A DNA stretch of 64,000 nucleotides from Diatrype stigma (GCA_022225965.2 JAKJXP020000033.1:310001-374000); one strand, 5' to 3'; shown: positions 1 to 12,263, counted from the stretch's first letter. Program-made: numbers and translations. The notes: generated by a model from the sequence alone, not told the origin.

Positions 1-3000
1 TTTTTATAACTTATAATTATATACTTTACAAACGACAACGACGAAGATCCAAACTATATACCCGAATTACTTAATCGTTCCTTTTCGTTACCAAATCCCA
101 ATAACGTATTTATTATCTTTTTATCCTACGATTTAAACGAGATCGATTTATTCGGATTCGAAGCAATTTTACCCGAATCCATACCTAAATATATATCCAT
201 ATTTATTCCGGATTCCATACGAGCATCTTCGCCCTTATTTTGTTTTATCCCTAAACCAAATCCAATCTTTAGCGCTTTTACCTTCTTTAGCTTATTTAAC
301 GAACCCATTTATGGCCATACGCCTTTCCCTGGACCACCCGTTAAACTTCGTTCCAATATAGGACCTATAATGAAGCTTAGAAAAATACGCAAATACCAAG
401 CTAAGGTTTAAGCTTAAGTTTAAACCTAAGCCCATAATATCGACCGAAACGAAAACCAGTTTATTCGATAACATAATAAAACTCGAGTTTTTTTCGGAAT
501 GGATTAGCTTTAAACGGGAAATAATGGATTACTTCCATATTTAGAGATACGGCCGCTTATTACCGAAAAAAGACGAAACGGAAGGTTCTGACGTTACGAA
601 CCTAAATAAATCTGAAAAGGTTAAAAAAAAAAGAATCTAAAAGGATAAATAAATTAAAACATTCGGCTATATCCGGTATAGGCTTAAAAAAAACTTTCGG
701 TCCGAAATTAATAGCGATAAAAAATTAAACATTCTAGTTATTATCTGGAAATATTTTGCAAAACAATATCGACCTAAAAGTAACGCCGTTTTCCAGCAGC
801 TTTTATATTAATGGGAAAATATTATCTTAATTATAAAAAACAACGTAACTACCTTAATAATTAAGCTACGTTAAATTAAAGCGGATTTTATCGAACTTAA
901 TAAAGATTATACCATCTTTATTTTATATCTTATTAATAAATTCCTTTCCGCATTTGGCCCGAATTACGCCATTTTCTTCATTACTTTTTACCAGTTTTAC
1001 AGCATTATATCCGAACGAAAAAACGACAAAATCACCAAGGCTGTCGCAATTTTCGAAAAAACTTTATAGCTAACCCTTTAAAAGGAACAAAACATACGGA
1101 TTCGAAATAATAGTGGAATGTAAACCGGATTCTTTTAAATCCATCGTTCCAACAATAAAAACTAAAGGGATAAAGATAAACGCAAAGCACCCGATGGCGC
1201 TTAGTATATTTATTGCGAAGCTATAAAACGTAAAATAATAAATTACTCCCTTAACGAATACTTTTAGGAACATCCGGATAAGGCCCCTTTTTATTGGCGA
1301 AATAATAAAACTTAATCGAAAAAACAAAAAACCAACGATATTACAGCCATCCTTACCAAGTTAATATATGGAATTATTAATAATAACGATGCCGAGATCA
1401 CCGTTAATACCTTTTTAACGGCAAAAGACGATACCGCGGAGTTACCATTAATAATAACATAACTTAATATCTTATTACGTATTTTTAAGGGCCTTTTATT
1501 CGGAATTAATCCTATAGCTACCCGGATACGGCTTAATAAGTAATCCGCGGAATTAATACCGGACTTTAAATATTCCATTAACGGAATTCCGAATACCTCC
1601 GGAATAAGACAACGACTAATAAGATTAGGCCTTATGTTTTTACCTTAAAATAAAGCCATCGAGTTAATAAAGAAATTTTAAAAAATATTGGTCCTAAATA
1701 ATGGCTATAATTAAATCTTTTATTGCAAATGCGAATTATTTAATAAGCTTCGGCCCTATAAAAGTCCATAGATTTACGGCATTAAAAGCAAGGTTTTAAT
1801 ATCTAAAAAAAAGGGCATTATCGTTTTTTATATCCTAATTAACGGCAAAACAAAGCGTATTTAAATTTAAGATGCGATTTATTGCCTAGAACTAAAAACG
1901 AACCTTATTTCGGTTATTTAGCTTACCAAGAAAAGTGCGGAATTCTTATTTCGTATTAACGCCGCTTTCGGTACCAAAAGGGAATACATTTTCTTAACCG
2001 CGATAATATTATTAAGCCTATATATAATCGATTAACCCGGTAATACTATTAATATAACTGGCCTTAATATAACTCTTTATTTTTATTTTATTATAAACCT
2101 AAACATAATAATTTAGCATAAGCGATTAGGATATTTTAACGAACAAAATATTCGCAAGTTAATAATTATATTTAATAACATAAAACCAATAAAACATTAT
2201 TATTTTTATAATGACTGCATTAAAAATTAATAACGGGAAAAACTATATAAAGGCAATTTAAAAAAGGGCATATATTACTTAAAGTCCTTATATCTTAATA
2301 AGGCAGGCATGTCCAAAAGCATTATTAATTACGGCAACGCTACGGAATGGCTAGCCATAATATGCGATTATTTGTAAATAAGCTGGATTATTTCTATCAA
2401 ACAGCCAAAAAAATAATTTAAAGCCTTTAAAGAATTCCTGGCATATTAAGAAAAGCCTAAACGACGTTGCTATTACGTAACGATAAATAAGCTTAAATAA
2501 TATCGTAACGACGAATTTCACGAATACTATGCAATAAAGAATATAGCTATTTGTTATTTTGTTATTAGCTAATACGAATAAAATAAAGTTATCGAAAGCA
2601 TTATAAGTTATCTTAAGGAATATATTAGGTTTACCATAAGAATAACCATTAAAAACGAAATATTAAAATATTATTAATTACTTATCATTAAGGTAACATT
2701 TTATCTTAAAAATAAAAGTTTATATTTTGCTTTCGAAACCATTCCTTATAAAGCTTGATATGGTAACAAGCTTGATTTATATTACCTGGTTTATTTGGAA
2801 ATATCCGGTATATATAAGCTCAATAAAAAAGCGAATATTCTTAAATCCACCGGTATAGCCTGCTAAATGCTAAGATATAATAGCGATGGAATAACGAATT
2901 ACATTATCCTTTAACGAGATATTAACAAAATAAAACACGTTAATAATGTAGTATTTAAGGAAAATTATTTCGTTTATCCGCAATGCCGAAGCTATAAAAA

Positions 3001-5100
3001 AGAAAAACCAGTTATATTTAACTTATCCATAGCTAAGCCTTAAAATATACCCACTGTCCTACCTGCTATAGCATTAACCTCGAGATCAATTCGCCAAAGC
3101 AATAAATAAAAAAGCAAACGATTAAGCTTCGAATTACCGCCGGCTATTACCGAAAAGAACAATAACTTATCCGATATTTACCCTATAATTACCCGGAACC
3201 GGGCCGCTAAGCAGCCCGATATAGGCTTATTTTCTTAAGTTAATCCCGACGAAGGATTATAAAACGTCGATAATAACTTAACTCAGCCTCACGAAATCCT
3301 ACGTAACCTTAACGTTTTAGCTTAGCCTAATAATAACTTACGTAACCCAATTAACGTTATAGCTTTATTTGTTAAATACATAAAGAACAGCATATATTAT
3401 AAAGGCAGTCCATTATTAAAAATTCCTTATAGCTATAACCTTCGTTTATGCGTTAAATATAATTAAACCAGTCGCTTTTAATTAAAGGCTATTCCGGCGT
3501 TTTATTTAGCCATAGCCATTTTAGGAATAATGTTAATAGTTATAACGGTTAAGCCTTATAATTATTAATATGTAAAACGAAATATATAATGGCTTAAATG
3601 GTATAAAGCTATGGGCGACGAATATTAATCGTTAGTAAATAATAAGACCTGGATATTTTGCGAATTGCTTACTAAACGAAAGGCTTTGTTTAATAAATGG
3701 GTTTATAAATTAAAAAGGGATCCTAATGGTAAAATTATCCGATATAAAGCACGATGGGTTATTCGTAGCTTCGAATAAATTAAAGGCTTGGATTATATAA
3801 ATACTTTTGCTTTAATAATTAAATCTATAAGCTATAAAGCAATTTTTGCTTTCGCCGCAGCACTGGATCTAGAACTAAAACAAATGGACGTTAAGACGGC
3901 ATTCTTATACGGGCCTGTTATTAAAAAGATTTACGTTAAATAATTATCGGAATTTAATGACGGCATAATAAAGGTTTACAAGCTAAATAAGGCGCTTTAC
4001 GGTTTAAAACAAGCTTTACGAATATAATATCAAATATTAGCCACCTTTCTTAAAAAACTAGGGTTTAATCCGTTAAACTTTAATATAAGGGTATTCTTAA
4101 AGGGGCATTTTTATATAATAATTTACGTAAATGATTTTTTAATTATTGGCCTTAATAAAGATAAAATTGCTAAATTAAAAAAAGCCTTATTTAATAGGTT
4201 TAAAATATTTAACCTTGGACCTTATAATTATTATTTAAGCATAAGTATTATTCGTAATCGTATTAACAAAAAGATTTATTTTAATTAAAAAGCTTATCTT
4301 AAAAAGATTATTAAGGAATTAAAACAATAAAATGCAATACCTTATGCTATACCCATGGTAACCTTAAAAATCGACGAGCCGTCCGATAATTTCGAAATTA
4401 TTAAGGCAAACGTTTAGTAATATGCTAAAGCCATAAGCTGCCTAATATATGCCATAATAGGCATTCGCCCGGATATTGCTTATGCCGTTTTTTATTTCAG
4501 TCGCTACATAAAAAATCCCATTACCGCTTATTTCGCCGCCGTTAAACGTATATTACGATATCTTAAAGGTATATTCGATTATAAATTAATATATTAAGGT
4601 AAGCTATAAGATTTAACTAAATATATTAACTCCGATTAGGCCGGCTATATATAATTTCGACGCTTAATTATTAGCTATATCTTTAATATCGGCAGCGGCG
4701 CTATTAGCTAGTTTTTAAAAAAATAATAAACGGTAACCCTATTATTTTGCGAAACTAAATATATAGGTCAAACATAAGCAATAAAAAAGGCGATTTGGTT
4801 ACGGCAGCTATTAAAAAAACTTAACGCCGTTAAAAACGAAATAACTATTACGGTAATATATAAAGATAATTAAAAAATACTTATATTAACAAGAAATCTT
4901 TAATTCTACGTCCATATTAAGCATATCGAAATATAATACCATTTTAACCGTAAAAAACAAGCAAATAATAAAATCGATTTTCGGTATATTTATACCTTTA
5001 ATTAAATCGCTAATGGCCTAATAAAGCCTTTGCCTAAAAATAAGTTCGTTACTTTTAAAAAAGCCCTAAATATCTTATTATGAAATAAATAAGAAAAGTA
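1..5100 (+). mobile_element. RIP-degraded Ty1/copia retrotransposon, left end outside window
   Basis: The block is very AT-rich and has no intact frame. Translating + and reading through TAA stops gives copia domains in canonical order. A gag CCHC-type knuckle lies near 1200-1255 with its Cys codons changed to Tyr. An integrase C-terminal region lies near 2730-2960, reverse transcriptase near 3640-4400, and RNase H near 4400-5040. The integrase-before-RT order identifies copia rather than gypsy. Most stops are TAA where Gln codons are expected, and the RT active site reads YVND instead of YVDD at 4124-4135; both fit C-to-T and G-to-A RIP changes. The element is dead. The 5' LTR is outside the window, and the 3' LTR could not be delimited because only one copy is visible. 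Confidence 0.85.
1190..5050 (+). pseudogene. copia gag-pol polyprotein remnant
   Basis: This is the readable part of the copia coding region. It starts with the knuckle-like stretch near 1200, where C-x2-C-x4-H-x4-C spacing is kept but Tyr or Arg replaces metal ligands. It continues into integrase, with the typical YKAWYGNK-like patch near 2745. RT follows, with WVYKLKRDPNGK near 3700, QMDVKTAFLYG near 3885 and KALYGLKQ near 4000. It ends in RNase H, with the ETKYIGQT-like patch near 4750. Tens of in-frame TAA codons interrupt it. I infer decay by RIP rather than indels, because the frame is held over long stretches. Confidence 0.8.
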
Positions 5101-5425
5101 AAACTGGGTCCTATAAGGGCACTTTATTACTAAAATATTATTTTTATTCTTAATATTTATATTAACAATCTTATTAATATTTTTTTTTTTATTTATTCTT
5201 TATTATACGTTACATTAGCTTTACGATAATATCATTTTTTATAAGTCTTTATTAATGTACTTATTATTTTTTCTAAGGGATTTATAAAACTAATCCAATT
5301 AAATAAAGCATATCCCTGCCCTAAATGGAAATAAAAGATGCAGCCCTAATACCTATATATATGCACCCAATTAATTACCTTTTCTTTCGGGCCTTTTTCC
5401 CTCCTATTAACTCATATACATCATA
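5101..5425. other. AT-rich stretch after copia RNase H, possible LTR
   Basis: This non-coding AT-rich DNA begins directly after a purine-rich tract (near 5085-5103) that follows the copia RNase H remnant. That is the expected place for a polypurine tract and 3' LTR starting with TG near 5105. No second copy is present in the window to prove this, and no terminal CA or target duplication could be fixed. Confidence 0.35.
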
Positions 5426-6370
5426 ATGGCATCCATAGCATTATTTACGGCATTCGGTATATCCCCATTAAACCCTAATACATTAAAAGCAAATTTAAAA
5501 GCTTTTTTATAATAATTCCGTAATTTAATAATTAACGGTAAAAGCCCTTACGTTTATTATAAAGCCATCTTTTTTTATAACGAACAGAATAAGATTAATT
5601 AATAATAATATATACCTAACGTTAGCATTCGTAATACCTTCGAAAACTTCGCCGGATTATTTCCGAAATACGGCAAAAAAACCTAAATAGGATTATTCAA
5701 TATGCTTAACGAACCCTTAATTAGCGATTAATAAAAGATACGAAAATGGCATATTTTCGTTATAGCCATTATTAATGGTTTTTGCAAAAAACGAATTCTA
5801 ATTTAGGACTATAATCCGGTATTACATATTATTAAAACTAAACGATAAAGAAATATATTATTCAAAAAACAACGCTTCTTTATCGAATATCTTTGCAATA
5901 AACGATACATATCAAAAGCCAAGATCTAATATAATACCGACGATTCGAACAATAAGAAAAACGAATATTTAATATTTTTATTACGCAAAATATAGGAATA
6001 AATTAACCTAAAAAATAATAACTATTAAGGCTTTAACGACCCCCGTTTTAAAGGCTATATTAAACTTAGATTTTAAGACTTTAACAAAGCAGGCTAACTT
6101 AACGATAATTTCGAATTATAATTACGTATAATTCGAATGGAAATATTAAAATACGATAACTGGAAATCCAGATAACTGGAAACGACCCATACTTATGGCT
6201 ATATATATGAAATGCCTTTACCTGCCTATAAAGTATATTCCTATTATATTAAATAACCTAATATAATATACCTTATAACCTACGTTTATATTTAATAATA
6301 TAGGTAATAACCGTACTTAAAATAAATAAGGAAATGAAATTATAGGAACATTTAATAACTAAGACCTAAG
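5426..6370 (+). pseudogene. RIP-degraded reading frame of about 300 codons, unknown family
   Basis: An ATG at 5426 opens a frame that stays coherent for roughly 300 codons. It is broken only by TAA/TAG codons that sit where CAA, CAG or TGG would be expected. No frameshift is apparent. Short readable patches include FTAFGISPLNP at the start and GFNDPRFKGYI near 6030. I do not recognise the family. It follows the copia remnant, so it may be the first gene of another transposon or a duplicated host gene caught by RIP. Normal composition returns near 6390. Confidence 0.45.
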
Positions 6371-7054
6371 AAATAAGGACAGCTTATAACACGTTCCTCT
6401 TATCGGAAGGATCATTTTCGGTCACGCCTATCTGGGTACCTACGACCCCAGCAGATCATGCTTACCATTTTTTCGCGATCCTGTGCTTTTCTTATTGCCT
6501 AAGTGTCAAATACCGAACGGGTTGGCCAGGATTTGCCTATAATATACAGGTGCTGTGCTTTGTTATATTTGCCTTAAACTCCCAGTTTCTACCCATGTAT
6601 GCGCGGACCACCAACGTGGCGGCTTATAGATTATAACGGCATGAAGCAAGGGATGTTTAACGTGAACTGTGGTTGTTGGTAAGGGGCTCGTATCGGAGAT
6701 AAGAGCTAGTTTATTTAACCCTGACCCTCACCCTAAGTTGATCGTGATTATTGCGCATTATTACTATACGCGAAAGGGTATTAATACATGTAAATAGAAC
6801 TAGGCAGCGAGTCATCTAATCGCAAGGCAACGGCAGCCTGCAGATCCCCGCCAATGAGAAGCATCAATACAGCCGTAAGCCACACGAGTTCATAGCAAAC
6901 AAGGTTCGAGGCATATTGAACATTGAACCCCCTCTTTCAGTTCCAAATCTTCTCTGGCAGAGTTAACGACATCAGCAACTCCGACGACAGCGGCACACGG
7001 GAAGCCGCAACACTTTTACTGTCCCTTTCCCCTATACCAACTTCTACAAATAAG
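6371..7054. other. intergenic, normal composition
   Basis: This is the transition from RIP-degraded DNA to ordinary DNA. I see no gene or RNA. A short degenerate CCCTAA-like stretch lies at about 6715-6737. The frame of the next gene is open upstream to about 6923, but it has no ATG before 7055. Confidence 0.5.
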
Positions 7055-7663
7055 ATGCGCCCGCACAGTTCACAGGAACTACGCAGGCGGCAATTGCAGG
7101 CTCTCCGCCCCTTATACCAACCCCGCTCCCCATTAAGCGCGTCGTCCCACGTCGACGCAATGGAGCGCGCCCAGCAACGTGCCGCTATCATCCGGCCCCT
7201 GGCGAGCCTCCCTCTGTCATCCATGCCCGCTTCTCCTGATGGTGCTACTTCGGTTGAGCCCGTGACCGGGCTGGGCCGGATCGCCATTTTCCCCAACGAG
7301 GTCGTTATGGTGGTCCTCCAGCAGTGCAGCCTGCACATTCTTTCGCGCGTGCGACTGGTGAACAGGGCATTCGACACGATGGTACAGCTGCTCCCCGACT
7401 ACGACTACGTCGTAAACACCGTTCGGGGTATCATGCGGCGAGCCACGCCCAGCTACCGCGACATCCTCTCCAAGCTCCAGGTCATCTTGACTTTCCGCGG
7501 TCTGAGATACTTGCTCATGAGTCGCACCTGCGAGATTTGTGGCGGCAACGGGGAATCTGGGGCTGCTGCTGCTGCCTCACTCAGACTGGCCAAAGTCAAG
7601 GTATTGTGCGACAAGTGCAACAACAAGGGTTCGAGATCCTGTACCGGTTTGGGGTCCATGTGA
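7055..7663 (+). CDS. F-box-like protein with C-terminal cysteine pairs
   Basis: The predicted protein has 202 residues. After a low-complexity basic N-terminus, residues about 75-120 resemble the fungal F-box type: a hydrophobic stretch (FPNEVVMVVLQQC), then SRVRLVNRAFDTMV and a DYDYVVN segment. This is followed by a leucine-rich helix and two Cys pairs (CEICG and CDKC) about 28 residues apart, which may bind zinc. F-box proteins of this class recruit substrates to SCF ubiquitin ligases. The start is the first ATG in the frame; upstream in-frame codons are only TTG or similar. The gene sits just inside the border of the copia island. The C-terminus ends soon after the second Cys pair, so a further exon could have been missed. 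The F-box assignment is moderate; the substrate is unknown. Confidence 0.55.
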   Translation: MRPHSSQELRRRQLQALRPLYQPRSPLSASSHVDAMERAQQRAAIIRPLASLPLSSMPASPDGATSVEPVTGLGRIAIFPNEVVMVVLQQCSLHILSRVRLVNRAFDTMVQLLPDYDYVVNTVRGIMRRATPSYRDILSKLQVILTFRGLRYLLMSRTCEICGGNGESGAAAAASLRLAKVKVLCDKCNNKGSRSCTGLGSM

Positions 7664-8334
7664 AAAAATCTAAGGGCACGATAGTTTCCTAGTCGGATTT
7701 GTTTATGTTGCTAAGTTCTGACATGTGACACCCTGCGCTCCTTCACAGTTTCGGTCTTTGCAGATTGGTGATTTGCGGCCCGACTCAGACACCCCTGACG
7801 GTGAAAGTGCGGATAGCAATGATTTAGACGCTCTGTAGACTAATTCTCGGCGATCAGTTATCAGTCGGAGGATACGTGATAGTAAACTTATGATGAAGGT
7901 ATGATCAAACATAGGCGTCGGTCAAAAGAATTTATGATGACGGCAAGCTTAGGAGTGTCAGAATATATACCATGGTAAACTTTGAAGGGTTATATGCATT
8001 TATTTTTCCGTCAATGGTAAACACACACTGCTATTTCAGGAATCGAGCCTATCACGTTACATTTAGGAGTTCGCCAAGTTGTGGCGATTGTATGTGTGTC
8101 TAGATGACCCCCCCTATTCTAGTCTGTACTAGACTAGTATCCCCTATACTCCTCGTAACACTCTAGGACCTTGCTCCAAAGCTGACATCCGTCAATGTAT
8201 AAAGTTTGTATCTGCATTATCATATCGATTAGTGATAGATTCTTGTCAAGTCTTTTTGACTACGTTGTTGGCCTCCTGATTACCCTTCATATTCACATTA
8301 TGTTATCCAAAGACCATGTTTACATGATTGATGT
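7664..8334. other. intergenic
   Basis: These 671 bases separate the F-box-like gene (+) from the 3' end of the first dehydrogenase (-). They therefore contain two convergent 3' ends. No convincing coding potential, RNA or repeat is seen. Confidence 0.5.
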
Positions 8335-9442
8335 TCAGTGTTCCCCTTTCTTTACGTGGTTGTTGGTCTCCGTCTTCCAGTCTTCTTTGCCCCCGAGATA
8401 TCGATAGACAACCCTGGAATCCAGATCTTTGCAGTCCGCGGCCTCGCTTGCTGCCGAATATACCCCTAGACCACTTGCTCCCAAGGCATTCCTTGTCCCT
8501 AGCCTCCGCGCCATGTCCATTGCTAAACCGAAGTCCTTTCGCATCAATTGTACGCGAAACCCATTCTTGTACCCATTAGACGACGGCGCTTTGGGACACA
8601 CGCCGGGCACGGGATTGAAGACATCGCATATGGTGTTCTGTGCTGTCCCGGCCGCGAAGACGGAGGCTAACACCTCGGCGTCGATTCCTGCGCACATGCC
8701 CATGTCCATTGCCTCGGCACATGCAATGGTGATGATTCCCGAGAGATAGTTATTCGATAGTTTTGCGGCAAGTCCTAGTGAGGGTCCACCGCACGGGATG
8801 ACTTTGCTCCCCATGGGCTGTAGTAAAGATGTTAGGCGGGATACATTGCGGTCAGATGGTGAGCAGCCAAGGAAGAAAGCAATGGTGGCGTTGACTGCCC
8901 CGATGACACCACCACTGACGGGAGCATCATAAAACGAGCGCGTGAATGGGGAGAGTTTGTCTTTAACGTGTAAGTTCGTAGCTGTGTCAATAGTAGAGGA
9001 GTCAATCAGAAGCTTTTCGGTATTCAAACTACTGGGCCTGATTGATGAGAGTGCAGCAATGATGCCTGTCGTTGGGTCAAGGTAGACCGACTTGACATGA
9101 GCCCCTTCGGGGAGCATAGTAAGTACAATATCCTATAGGAGGTAGGCAACTTCTTGGTTAGTGGCTGATATTACTACAACACGGGCCTCACGACAAGATG
9201 GAGAAAATACATACAGATCTTTCTGCTACCTCTTTGCCATTGGAACATCTGACAACGTTGATAGGGAGCGAGGCGCAAAGCTGAGCTACATCATCCACAG
9301 CAGCGGCCACGACGTCATGGATGTATAAGTGCGACGACGCAGGAAGTCGGCTAGCTAGATTCATGACCATTGGTTTCCCCATGGCCCCGAGCCCTATAAA
9401 GCCGATTGAGCCTGCAAGGAGCTGCGAGTCATCCGATGCCAT
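8335..9442 (-). CDS. 3-hydroxyisobutyrate dehydrogenase-like NAD(P) oxidoreductase, copy 1
   Basis: Two exons, 9442-9215 and 9132-8335, give 341 residues. The 82-bp intron (donor GTATGT, acceptor CTATAG) is phase 0 and joins EVAERS to DIVLTMLPEGAH. The protein has the N-terminal Rossmann loop GFIGLGAMGKPM at about residues 14-25, the DAPVSGG substrate loop, and the KLSNNYLSG segment carrying the family's catalytic Lys. This places it in the beta-hydroxyacid dehydrogenase family (6PGDH N-terminal domain plus HIBADH C-terminal domain). Members oxidise 3-hydroxy acids or reduce semialdehydes or glyoxylate; the substrate here is unknown. The length fits the family. It is divergent from the double-CMD gene, with 423 bp between starts. 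A paralogue lies at 25488-26625 and shares this intron position. Confidence 0.88.
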
Positions 9443-9865
9443 GGTCGACGGTGGTTGTATGATAATGTAATAATGTAATAGGGAGATTCTCTTCAGGTAT
9501 AAAGACTACTCAACCTCTTCTGGTGTGATGCCCCTCAACATCTGTTTAATCCTATCTAGCAATGCTATGCATAATGCATGCTTTTATTATATGCCGGCTC
9601 CGATAGATGCATGCGGGGAAGTGGTATTCTATGAATTAGCCTGACAACTAAGATGGGGGTCCCGTGATGGAGTGTGCATGGGCGCGCATGCGGTATAGGA
9701 GGTGGGATTGGGGAATCCTTGTTAACAGGAACGAAGTTACTCCTGATAACAGGGCAGGGATAGGGGGGCCGAACGATCCCACATCCTTTATTAAAAGTCA
9801 ATTGTCATTCAGTGATACCGTTCGTCGTTATCAAGATCGTCGTAAGAAACATAGAGAACGAAACC
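9443..9865. promoter_or_regulatory. shared intergenic region of two divergent genes
   Basis: This gap of 423 bases lies between the start codons of the HIBADH-like gene (-) and the double-CMD gene (+), so it must hold both promoters. It contains repeated GCATGC-like palindromic patches near 9570-9615 and 9680-9692. The arrangement suggests co-regulation, but no site can be assigned to a known factor. Confidence 0.5.
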
Positions 9866-10806
9866 ATGGCATCGGAAGAAGAGAAGCAACGACTTCAAGA
9901 CCACTTCACAGCGCAACTGGGCGCAAAAGCCTTCCATTCTGGTTGGGAATCCCTCCTTTTGGTTGATCCCACCTTCTTCTCAGCAAGTGTATCACTCGCC
10001 TCGGTTCCGCGAAAGAAGTCATACCTTTCGCGCAAAGAGCAGGCTCTTATCTCGCTTGCCGTGGACAGCGCTTCGACACACCTCTACGCCCCGGGAATAC
10101 GTGTGCACATCGCTGCCGCGTTGGACGAAGGTGCTAGTGTACATGAAATCGTCGAAGTCATCGAGCTCTCCAGCACACTGGGCATCCATGCGTGCAACAT
10201 CGGCGTTCCATTGCTGGTCGAACTGTTGAAGGAAGAGGGAGAGAAGTATCAAGAGGAAATCACAAGACCGTTCGATGAGAGACGGGAACATCTGAAAGAG
10301 GACTTTACCAAGAAGCGCGGTTACTGGCACCCGTTCTGGGAAGACTTCTTAAGGCTTGATCCGGAGTTTTTCGAGGCTTACCTGGAGTTTTCGGGCGTGC
10401 CCTGGGTGAAGAAAGTTAGTGGGGATGGAAAAGGGGCGTCCGGTGGTGGAGCGCTCGAACCAAAGGTAACGTGATTCTCAATACCATATCAATATATCCA
10501 GCTTTCGCGACCCTATTAGGGGATGAATACGCGAAGAGAAAGTAGGAGAAGATCGCGATGGAAATAGAAGGCCACTAACATCTTGAGCAGATGAAAGAGC
10601 TTGTGTACTGCGCCTTCGACTGCGCTGCTACGCATCTCTACGTGCCGGGCCTGAAGTTGCATATGAAAAATGCACTTGGGTATGGTGCCACCCCACAGGA
10701 GATACTGGAAGTACTCGAGATTGCTACTCTGCTGGGTATACACACGGCACATGTGGCTGCCCCTATCATACAGGAGTTGGCGCCCCCTTCCAATACTTCT
10801 ACGTAG
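9866..10806 (+). CDS. carboxymuconolactone decarboxylase-family protein with two CMD domains
   Basis: Exons 9866-10465 and 10591-10806 give 271 residues. The 125-bp intron is phase 0 (GTAACG donor, CTAAC branch site, GAGCAG acceptor) and joins ALEPK to MKELVYCAF. The protein carries two AhpD/CMD-like helical repeats. The first is around residues 50-120 (SRKEQALISLAVDSASTHLY) and the second around 165-265 (MKELVYCAFDCAATHLY). Both end in a matching GIHACN / GIHTAH segment. The redox CxxC of AhpD-type members is absent; THLYxPG replaces it. A decarboxylase or isomerase-like role on a ring-derived lactone is inferred from family and neighbours only. The ATG at 9866 lies in a good Kozak-like context (ACCATGG); an upstream in-frame extension lacks ATG. 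Confidence 0.8.
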
Positions 10807-11077
10807 CAGAGTAGTCTCGATAGCTATGTGTAACGGACCAATATATAAACTTTCCATGGGGAAGTTAATACATCAACAGAGAGGGGATCATCGTCTGATA
10901 CCCGGCATCAGAGGTGTTTCCGAACGGGACATCACATGAACGTATGTGATAACGATCTTGATAGTGAACTAATCAATTGAATAAAAGTCGGCATATATAT
11001 ATGGAGTAGTCTAGGTGTTGAGTAGGGTAGATACCTCACGCCTCTCTAAGCACCCATACCTTAGTCGTGCGGCATGG

Positions 11078-11524
11078 TCACTGCTTCTTTTCCCCCAGCT
11101 CCCTCGCCATCTCACCCTTCTCGGCCATCTCATCGAGGACGCGCTCGGCGACCTTCATGGCGTCGACACCGGCCGGGACGCCGCAGTACGTGGTGCAGTG
11201 AAGGATGGCTTCGCGGATCTCAAGCTCCGAGAGGCCGTTGTTGCGCGCGCCCCGGATGTGCACGGCCAGCTCGGGCGCGCGGTTCAGCGCCATCAGCATG
11301 CCGACATTCAGCAGGCTGCGCTGCTTCTTCTCGAGTCCCGGTCGCGTCCACGCGTACCCCCAGCACCACTCGGTTACGAGCGCCTGCCCCGGCTGCGAGA
11401 ACTCCGTAGATCCGTTGGCCAACGCCCGGTCCACGTACGTGTCGCCTACGACGCTGCGCCGCATTTTGAGGCCCTCGTCGAACAGCTGCTGGTGCAGGTC
11501 GTTGAACTTGGGGTCGGTGCTCAT
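11078..11524 (-). CDS. 4-carboxymuconolactone decarboxylase-like protein
   Basis: This single-exon gene encodes 148 residues, close to the usual size of single-domain CMD proteins. It matches the family closely: [18 protein letters not shown], then an aromatic stretch [29 protein letters not shown], and a C-terminal [20 protein letters not shown] segment. In bacteria and fungi this family decarboxylates gamma-carboxymuconolactone in the protocatechuate branch of the beta-ketoadipate pathway. Fungal cluster members may act on related lactones. It reads away from the MFS gene at 19762; before the gypsy insertion their starts were about 770 bp apart and probably shared a promoter region. Confidence 0.9.
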   Translation of the reverse strand: MSTDPKFNDLHQQLFDEGLKMRRSVVGDTYVDRALANGSTEFSQPGQALVTEWCWGYAWTRPGLEKKQRSLLNVGMLMALNRAPELAVHIRGARNNGLSELEIREAILHCTTYCGVPAGVDAMKVAERVLDEMAEKGEMARELGEKKQ

Positions 11525-11907
11525 TTTGGAGAGGAGTAGGAGAGCCGGGCTACGTAGTGTAGGATGTATTAGGTGATGTAGAATGAAGAGGTCCTTGAAT
11601 GTTCCTTTTCGAAACTTTAGTTTGTGGCGGACCGACTGTGTGAGTGACTGGCTGTTTACTCGGGGTAAGTAACTAAGGAAGAGATTGCATACTTTCCCAC
11701 TCCATGCGAAGGTCGCACTGATTGAGATACTTGCTTCCTCCGAGGACGGCGTAAGCTCCGATTATATGGTAGCAGTATCTTGTCACGAGGGGCTTTTACA
11801 GGCCCGGCATATCGCCGTTACTCATCTAGCCGCGTTTGCATGATCTCATGTTACATCGAGGAGCCAACCGGTCCTCCTCCCTCAAAATACCGGAAATGTC
11901 TTATTCA

Positions 11908-11922
11908 GGGGGGGGGGGGGGG
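11908..11922 (+). repeat. homopolymer G tract of 15
   Basis: An uninterrupted run of about 15 G lies in the intergenic DNA upstream of the CMD gene. Its length may vary between isolates or by sequencing error. Confidence 0.8.
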
Positions 11923-12258
11923 TGTCATTAACCTACAGGAGTTGTCTAGATCATCCCATCCCATTGGCTCCCTCGCTCGTCTCCAAATCCTACCAGTCCA
12001 GGAGGGGTGCTCAACTACCCCAGGATTTTAACAAGGGGGGTCTATCTGTCGCCTTGGAGAGCCGAAACTACGTCTACAAGATATCTGGCACTCACCGCTT
12101 AGCTAGATGGAGTAAAGCGAGGTTTGAAGCGCATCATCAGTTCCCTCATAGGTATGGATAGTAGTCAGCGAAACCACTTTACAACTCATGTTTTGCAGGA
12201 GAAAGCATGTACAGCTAGTTAGCTAGCCACCTTTCACTCTAGATTGTTCTTTATCTCC

Positions 12259-12263
12259 CCGAG
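12259..12263. repeat. left target-site duplication CCGAG
   Basis: The five bases CCGAG precede the TGTGACA terminus of the left LTR. They recur exactly after the right LTR at 19734-19738. A 5-bp duplication is standard for Ty3/gypsy integration. Confidence 0.92.

Larger units (their letters stand above)
11525..12263. other. intergenic; ancestral divergent promoter region, now cut by gypsy
   Basis: This DNA lies upstream of the CMD gene (-). Before the transposon inserted it continued directly into 19739-19761 and the MFS start codon. It holds a 15-base G run and no convincing gene. The last 5 bases (CCGAG) are the left target-site duplication. Confidence 0.6.

Noticed and set aside
6715..6737. 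CCCTAA-like telomeric repeat
   Set aside because: Only about three degenerate units occur, with no array; chance or a tiny relic is more likely than an interstitial telomere.
6923..7054. Longer F-box-like protein starting further upstream
   Set aside because: The frame is open but begins at TTG; the first ATG is at 7055.
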